NCBI RefSeq assembly: GCF_024169655.1
Contig: NZ_JALJWV010000001.1
Location: 1,555,001 to 1,619,000 of the forward strand
DNA length: 64,000 bases
Reading direction: 5' to 3'
Source: Pseudomonas marginalis
GTDB taxonomy: Bacteria > Pseudomonadota > Gammaproteobacteria > Pseudomonadales > Pseudomonadaceae
The translations under genes were made by a program, and so were the position numbers. Numbering within the stretch: position 1 is the stretch's first letter; each line of letters opens with the position of its first letter. This document shows, one piece after another, positions 59,506 to 64,000 of the stretch. Under the pieces are notes generated by a model, which worked only from the letters and a program-made list of their open reading frames with translations, was not told the origin of the DNA and searched no databases.

Positions 59506-62127
59506 ATGGGCAAATCGCTGGTCATTGTGGAATCCCCGGCTAAGGCCAAGACCATCAACAAGTACTTGGGCAACGAGTACGTGGTGAAGTCGAGTATCGG
59601 CCATATCCGAGACCTGCCCACCAGCGGTTCGGCTAGCGCCAGCAAGGAGCCAGCCGCCAAGCGCGGCAAGGCGGCTGCGGGCGAAGGTCCGGTACTCACG
59701 CCTAAAGAGAAAGCGCGCAAGCAACTGGTCTCGCGCATGGGTGTGGACCCGGAACATGGCTGGAAGGCCAAGTACGAAATCCTTCCGGGCAAGGAAAAGG
59801 TCATCGAAGAGCTGCGCCGGCTCGCCAAAGATGCCGACACCATCTATCTCGCAACGGACTTGGACCGCGAAGGGGAAGCCATTGCCTGGCACCTGCGGGA
59901 AGCCATCGGCGGCGATGACAGCCGCTACAAGCGTGTGGTGTTCAACGAAATCACCAAGAAAGCCATCCAGGAAGCCTTCTCCAAGCCGGGCGAACTGGAT
60001 ATCGACCGTGTCAACGCCCAGCAGGCCCGGCGTTTCCTCGACCGCGTCGTGGGTTACATGGTTTCGCCACTGCTGTGGGCCAAAATTGCCCGTGGCCTGT
60101 CCGCCGGCCGTGTGCAATCGGTAGCGGTCAAGCTGGTGGTAGAGCGTGAACGTGAAATTCGTGCGTTCAACCCCGAAGAGTATTGGGAAGTCCACGCGGA
60201 CCTCGGTACCGCCAAGGGCAACAATGTGCGTTTCGAAGTGGCCCGTGAGAAAGGCGAGGCCTTCAAGCCGCTGAACGAAACCCAGGCCATGGCTGCGCTG
60301 GAGAAGCTCAAGTCTTCCAGCTACAGCATCGTCAAGCGCGAAGACAAACCGACCAGCAGCAAGCCGTCGGCGCCGTTCATCACGTCCACCCTGCAACAGG
60401 CCGCCAGTAACCGCCTGGGCTTCGGCGTGAAGAAAACCATGATGATGGCCCAGCGTCTGTACGAAGCCGGCTACATCACCTATATGCGTACCGACTCCAC
60501 CAACCTGTCGCAAGACGCGGTGGCGATGGCGCGCACTTATATTGAAAGCGAGTTCGGCAAGAAGTACCTGCCGGAAAACCCGAACGTCTACAGCAGCAAA
60601 GAAGGCGCCCAAGAGGCTCACGAAGCGATTCGTCCTTCCGACGCCAACACCGAGCCGAGTAAGCTGACCGGCATGGAGCGTGACGCTGAGCGTCTCTACG
60701 AGCTCATCTGGCGCCAGTTCCTGGCCTGCCAGATGCTGCCGGCGCAATACCTGTCCACCACCGTCAGTGTGGGCGCAGGCGACTTCGAGCTGCGTGCCAA
60801 AGGCCGTATCCTCAAGTTCGACGGCTACACTCGCGTGATGCCGCAAATCGCCAAGCCAGGCGACGACGATGTGCTGCCGGACATGGCCCAGGGCGACACG
60901 TTGAAGCTGATCAAGCTCGACCCGTCCCAGCATTTCACCAAGCCGCCGGCGCGTTATTCGGAAGCCAGCCTTGTGAAGGAAATGGAGAAACGCGGTATCG
61001 GTCGTCCTTCGACCTATGCGGCGATCATTTCCACCATCCAGGACCGTGGCTACGTGGCGCTGCACAACCGTCGTTTCTATTCGGAAAAGATGGGCGACAT
61101 CGTCACCGAGCGTCTGTCCGAGAGTTTCTCCAACCTGATGGACTACGGCTTCACTGCCGGCATGGAAGAGAACCTCGACGACGTGGCCCACGGCGAGCGC
61201 GACTGGAAGAACGTACTCGACGAGTTCTACGGCGACTTCAAGAAGAAGCTCGAAGTGGCCGAAAGCCCGGACAGCGGCATGCGTGCCAACCAGCCGGTGA
61301 TGACCGACATCCCGTGCCTGACCTGCGGCCGGCCGATGCAGATTCGTACCGCGTCCACCGGCGTATTCCTCGGTTGCTCGGGCTACAGCCTGCCGCCGAA
61401 AGAACGCTGCAAGGCCACCGTCAACCTGGTGCCGGGCGATGAAATCGCCGCCGACGACGAGGGTGAATCCGAATCGCTGGTCCTGCGTGGCAAGCACCGT
61501 TGCCCGATCTGCAGCACGGCGATGGATGCCTACCTGTTGGACGAGAAGCACAAGTTGCACATCTGCGGTAACAACCCGGATTGCGACGGCTACGAGATCG
61601 AAGAGGGCAGCTACCGCATCAAGGGCTACGAAGGCCCGAGCCTGGAATGTGACAAGTGCGGCAGCGAGATGCAGCTCAAGACCGGCCGTTTCGGCAAGTT
61701 CTTCGGTTGCACCAACCCGACGTGCAAGAACACCCGCAAACTGCTGAAAAGCGGTGATGCGGCACCACCGAAGATGGACCCGGTGAAGATGCCCGAGCTC
61801 AAGTGCGAGAAGGTCAACGACACCTACATCCTGCGTGATGGCGCTTCGGGGCTGTTCCTGGCTGCCAGCCAGTTCCCGAAAAACCGCGAGACCCGTGCGC
61901 CGTTGGTGCTGGAGATCGTGCCGCACAAGGATGAGATCGATCCGAAGTACCACTTCCTGTGTGAAGCGCCGAAGAAGGACCCGGACGGTCGCCCGGCCGT
62001 GATCCGCTACAGCCGCAAGACCAAGGAACAGTACGTTCAGTCCGAAGTGGACGGTAAACCTACTGGTTGGAAGGCGTTCTACGACGGCGGCAAGTGGAAG
62101 GTCGAGGACAAGCGCCAGGGCGCTTGA
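59506..62127 (+). CDS. topA: DNA topoisomerase I
   Basis: An 873-residue type IA topoisomerase relaxing negative supercoils. The TOPRIM domain starts [19 protein letters not shown] and has [15 protein letters not shown] with the acidic metal ligands. The active-site Tyr is Tyr326 in [11 protein letters not shown]. The C-terminal part carries several four-Cys zinc segments ([23 protein letters not shown] and CTNPTCKN). ATG 59506 begins the conserved [10 protein letters not shown]. Followed by a terminator. Confidence 0.96.
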   Translation: MGKSLVIVESPAKAKTINKYLGNEYVVKSSIGHIRDLPTSGSASASKEPAAKRGKAAAGEGPVLTPKEKARKQLVSRMGVDPEHGWKAKYEILPGKEKVIEELRRLAKDADTIYLATDLDREGEAIAWHLREAIGGDDSRYKRVVFNEITKKAIQEAFSKPGELDIDRVNAQQARRFLDRVVGYMVSPLLWAKIARGLSAGRVQSVAVKLVVEREREIRAFNPEEYWEVHADLGTAKGNNVRFEVAREKGEAFKPLNETQAMAALEKLKSSSYSIVKREDKPTSSKPSAPFITSTLQQAASNRLGFGVKKTMMMAQRLYEAGYITYMRTDSTNLSQDAVAMARTYIESEFGKKYLPENPNVYSSKEGAQEAHEAIRPSDANTEPSKLTGMERDAERLYELIWRQFLACQMLPAQYLSTTVSVGAGDFELRAKGRILKFDGYTRVMPQIAKPGDDDVLPDMAQGDTLKLIKLDPSQHFTKPPARYSEASLVKEMEKRGIGRPSTYAAIISTIQDRGYVALHNRRFYSEKMGDIVTERLSESFSNLMDYGFTAGMEENLDDVAHGERDWKNVLDEFYGDFKKKLEVAESPDSGMRANQPVMTDIPCLTCGRPMQIRTASTGVFLGCSGYSLPPKERCKATVNLVPGDEIAADDEGESESLVLRGKHRCPICSTAMDAYLLDEKHKLHICGNNPDCDGYEIEEGSYRIKGYEGPSLECDKCGSEMQLKTGRFGKFFGCTNPTCKNTRKLLKSGDAAPPKMDPVKMPELKCEKVNDTYILRDGASGLFLAASQFPKNRETRAPLVLEIVPHKDEIDPKYHFLCEAPKKDPDGRPAVIRYSRKTKEQYVQSEVDGKPTGWKAFYDGGKWKVEDKRQGA

Positions 62128-62147
62128 TCGGTTAATCTGATAACGCT

Positions 62148-62173
62148 AAAAGCCGTCTGCATAGACGGCTTTT
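62148..62173 (+). terminator. Intrinsic terminator of topA
   Basis: AAAAGCCGTCT/AGACGGCTTTT stem with GCAT loop, ending in a T-run. Confidence 0.9.
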
Positions 62174-62180
62174 GCTTGCT

Positions 62181-62278
62181 GTAGGAGCGAGCTTGCTCGC
62201 GAAGGTCGTTAACGATTACGCGAAAAACCTGATGCCCCACGGCGCTCCCGGTTTTTTCGCGGGCAAGCCCGCTCCTGC
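62181..62278. repeat. REP doublet (REPIN), GTAGGAGCGAGC type
   Basis: Left arm GTAGGAGCGAGCTTGCTCGCGAA and right arm TTCGCGGGCAAGCCCGCTCCTGC, partially complementary to each other, flank about 50 bases. It is a third REP subfamily in this window. It lies between topA and the DUF6586-like gene. Confidence 0.8.
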
Positions 62279-62317
62279 ATACCAGCATCACGCCTATTCG
62301 TTGTGGAGATTGCCGTC

Positions 62318-62839
62318 ATGGCCAACGAACTCTATACCCGTACCAATCAGAAAATTTACTTTGCGGGTTTGTCCCTGGAAGCCCTTGGCCGCGCCGAGGC
62401 AGGGAAGGAGATGAACGCCATCGCGCTGGTCCAGGCGGGACGTGAGGCGGCCTTGTTTCATCTCTACGGTGCCTTGCTGGGGTTGTGTCATGAAATCGCC
62501 GGGTTCTACCGTTTACCCCAGGCCGGTTCGCCGCGTGCGGAAATGATCATGAATCGCGAAGTGCTGGACGCCATGGCGATCCCTGAGCTCGCCGAGCTGG
62601 TGGAAATGGCGCAAAGCCCCGACAGTTGGGTAGCGCGCCTGCTCAAAGCGCATGCCGATATGTTCCAGCCGCCACGTGTTCCTCATGTCCCCAAGGGCGA
62701 TGTGACCCAGCCGTTGATCGTGGCGCTGGCGCTGGAAGAGGATGAACCGAAGCCGTTGAGCCGCGAAGAGCTAGAAGGCTGGCGCCAAGAGCTGAAAAAG
62801 ATGGCGCTGCGTTTTCGCGAAGGTTTGAACGAGTGCTGA
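62318..62839 (+). CDS. DUF6586-like conserved protein
   Basis: A 173-residue protein, mostly alpha-helical, starting MANELYTRTNQKIYFAGLSL. The Glu/Leu-rich C-terminus (LSREELEGWRQELKKMALRF) suggests a coiled coil. Its place between topA and the lexA-sulA region is conserved in Pseudomonas (PA3010-like). Function unknown; no membrane segment. TGGAG lies upstream of ATG 62318. Confidence 0.82.
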   Translation: MANELYTRTNQKIYFAGLSLEALGRAEAGKEMNAIALVQAGREAALFHLYGALLGLCHEIAGFYRLPQAGSPRAEMIMNREVLDAMAIPELAELVEMAQSPDSWVARLLKAHADMFQPPRVPHVPKGDVTQPLIVALALEEDEPKPLSREELEGWRQELKKMALRFREGLNEC

Positions 62840-62870
62840 GCTAAGTTATCTGCCAATTGCTCTGGGCAAT

Positions 62871-62896
62871 GTGGGAGCAGGCAAACCAGCTCCCAC
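62871..62896. repeat. Single imperfect REP-like hairpin
   Basis: GTGGGAGCAGGC AA ACCAGCTCCCAC, with one or two mismatches, between two plus-strand genes. Confidence 0.6.
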
Positions 62897-63016
62897 CGCA
62901 GCAGCGGTGATCCAACGGACACCATTCATCCAGCCGTAAAGAAACCTCGCCAGATCCTCTGCGAGGCCCGGCAGATGACTGATATAATCCCGGCCTTTCG
63001 TGGAGAATAGACTTTT

Positions 63017-63250
63017 ATGCCGACGTCCTTTCTGGAAATTGTTGAATTGCCTGACGGCCGAATCGAGCTGCGCCGGGCTGAGGACGAGGGTTCTCTGGTT
63101 ATCTTGGACTTTTCCGAGGACGCCAAGGCATTCCTGCAAGGCCAGCACGTGGAAGTGGCTAAAGCCATGTTGAGCGTTGGTGTGCAGATGGCTGGCCGCT
63201 TGGCGGAAGGCGAACCGGAGAAGGACGACGGTCCACGGGTTCTGCACTGA
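63017..63250 (+). CDS. Small conserved protein next to sulA (PA3009-like)
   Basis: A 77-residue soluble acidic protein starting MPTSFLEIVELPDGRIELRR. It has a short beta-rich N-terminus and a helix (FLQGQHVEVAKAMLSVGVQM). The position before the convergent sulA is conserved in Pseudomonas. TGGAGAA lies upstream of the ATG. Function unknown. Confidence 0.83.
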   Translation: MPTSFLEIVELPDGRIELRRAEDEGSLVILDFSEDAKAFLQGQHVEVAKAMLSVGVQMAGRLAEGEPEKDDGPRVLH

Positions 63251-63367
63251 GTCTCGCTGGTCGCTTTTTTGGCTGTATGTTGCAGATCGGCTTCTCAGCC
63301 TGAAGAAGCCTCGCGTCGATCGCGGGCACTGACCAAGGTCAGCTAGCCGCGAGTCTGACTGTTGCAT

Positions 63368-63841
63368 TTACCCCAAACGAATATTCAAGCTCTGTGCATC
63401 GCCAGTGCGCGCGGCACTGATCAACTGCTGCTTGGCGTTGGCATTCAGCGGGTTCAACCAGCTCACCACTGTATGGCTGCGGCCCAGGCGCAGGGCTTCG
63501 CAGGTCAACTGTTGCGCGCTTTGCGCTCCGCGTGGTTGTAGCAACAGGATGCGCTCTCGGTTGAGACCGGCGTCCCGCAGCCAGGCTTGGGTCAGGCTGG
63601 CGGGCGGGGCGATCAGCGTCAACCAGCGTGCGTCCTGTTCCTCGCTCAGTTCGCGCAGGATCGGCGCCAGCAGGCTCAGGCAGCTCCCGGCCGCACCGCG
63701 CAACGACAGTTCACTGAACGCCTCAGGCTCGGCGCTCCAGGGCGCCTCGACCGTTTCCTTGAGGATGGGCGCAAGGGGTTGGGCCATAAAGGCCTCGAAC
63801 AGCGACAGTTGTGTGTGTTGGGGTGTGTGCACGAGCTGCAT
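63368..63841 (-). CDS. sulA: SOS cell division inhibitor SulA
   Basis: A 157-residue protein of the SulA family, which blocks FtsZ polymerisation during the SOS response. ARWLTLIAPPASLTQAWLRD, RILLLQPRGAQSAQQLTCEALRLG and SHTVVSWLNPL are the recognisable RecA-like segments. AAAGGAGG precedes the ATG at 63841. The start is ten bases after the lexA stop, so it is cotranscribed with lexA and controlled by LexA boxes beyond the window. Confidence 0.92.
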   Translation of the reverse strand: MQLVHTPQHTQLSLFEAFMAQPLAPILKETVEAPWSAEPEAFSELSLRGAAGSCLSLLAPILRELSEEQDARWLTLIAPPASLTQAWLRDAGLNRERILLLQPRGAQSAQQLTCEALRLGRSHTVVSWLNPLNANAKQQLISAARTGDAQSLNIRLG

Positions 63842-63851
63842 GATGCCTCCT

Positions 63852-64000
63852 TTAGCGGCGAATGACGCCGACACTCAGGCCTTCGATCACCAGGTCCTGG
63901 TCTTTCAGGTTGACTTCTATCGGGGCGAACTCAGGGTTCTCGGCCAGGAGCCAGACCTTGCTGCCTTCGCGCTTGAAGCGTTTGACGGTGACTTCGTCAC
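63852..64000 (-). CDS. lexA: LexA repressor, C-terminal fragment (gene continues beyond window)
   Basis: The last 48 codons are visible, reading [20 protein letters not shown] and then [20 protein letters not shown] through to VGVIRR and stop. The Lys in VTVKRF is the catalytic general base of the self-cleaving Ser-Lys dyad. The rest, including the HTH and the Ala-Gly cleavage site, is outside the window. First gene of the lexA-sulA operon. Confidence 0.93.
   Translation of the reverse strand, partial: DEVTVKRFKREGSKVWLLAENPEFAPIEVNLKDQDLVIEGLSVGVIRR

Noticed and set aside
59488..61953. An 821-codon frame on the minus strand inside topA
   Set aside because: It is the antisense shadow of a GC-rich gene: His/Gln/Arg/Val-heavy composition, no domain, no ribosome binding site. 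The same holds for long antisense frames opposite acnA (41291-43432), fadB (55807-57861), uup (52156-54126) and the exporter (15111-16613).

Overview
The window is chromosomal DNA from a Pseudomonas of the fluorescens group. Supporting signs are a GC-rich codon pattern, a run of genes whose order matches the Pseudomonas fadB-fadA-DUF1653-topA-(DUF)-(DUF)-sulA-lexA segment, a pobA close to the classical P. fluorescens enzyme, and the GTGGGAGGGGGCTTGCCCCC-type REP palindromes scattered between genes. No rRNA, tRNA, CRISPR array, prophage or intact insertion sequence was seen. Most of the window is ordinary core and catabolic chromosome.

Left third (1-20 kb), catabolism, transport and local regulators. 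It opens with a truncated citrate/tricarballylate-type symporter, then a LysR gene with an isolated CHMI-type isomerase, a LysR next to a CynX/NimT-type exporter, and an AruI-like decarboxylase overlapping an aldehyde dehydrogenase with a divergent LysR (2-oxo acid to carboxylate, arginine transaminase-type route). An NAD(P)-binding protein and an exported MBL-fold protein with altered metal ligands follow, the latter divergent from a LysR. Then come the AraC regulator/pobA pair followed by a DHA2 exporter, a free-standing tandem cache-domain protein, a PheC-like cyclohexadienyl dehydratase and a glutamine-synthetase-family ligase.

Middle (20-40 kb), mixed housekeeping and small conserved genes: methyltransferase, rnd-ycgL, 2-hydroxyacid dehydrogenase, nitroreductase, ycgN with an exported pseudo-peptidase, a DUF2892 protein, a SpoU methyltransferase, yajD, a spermidine-synthase-like protein, oligopeptidase B, a membrane protein / YafJ amidotransferase / DUF2937 run, the 5-oxoprolinase operon pxpABC with a divergent LysR, a MoxR-VWA pair, cysK and lpxO.

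Right third (40-64 kb), core functions: acnA, rlmM, tusA, a MATE exporter, pdxB, an MsbA-like ABC exporter, slt, uup, a universal stress protein, fadBA, topA, and the lexA-sulA operon, cut by the window edge inside lexA.

The most useful leads are an M61-like exported protein that has lost both zinc histidines, an MBL protein with a rewritten HxHxDH motif, a sensor-like double cache protein without any output domain, a large nested inverted repeat between cysK and lpxO, a TTCACC dyad between pobA and its regulator, an intrinsic terminator near 55.2 kb facing a strand with no accepted gene, and a REP caught with a perfect 17-bp tandem duplication. No clearly new multi-gene system was recognised.
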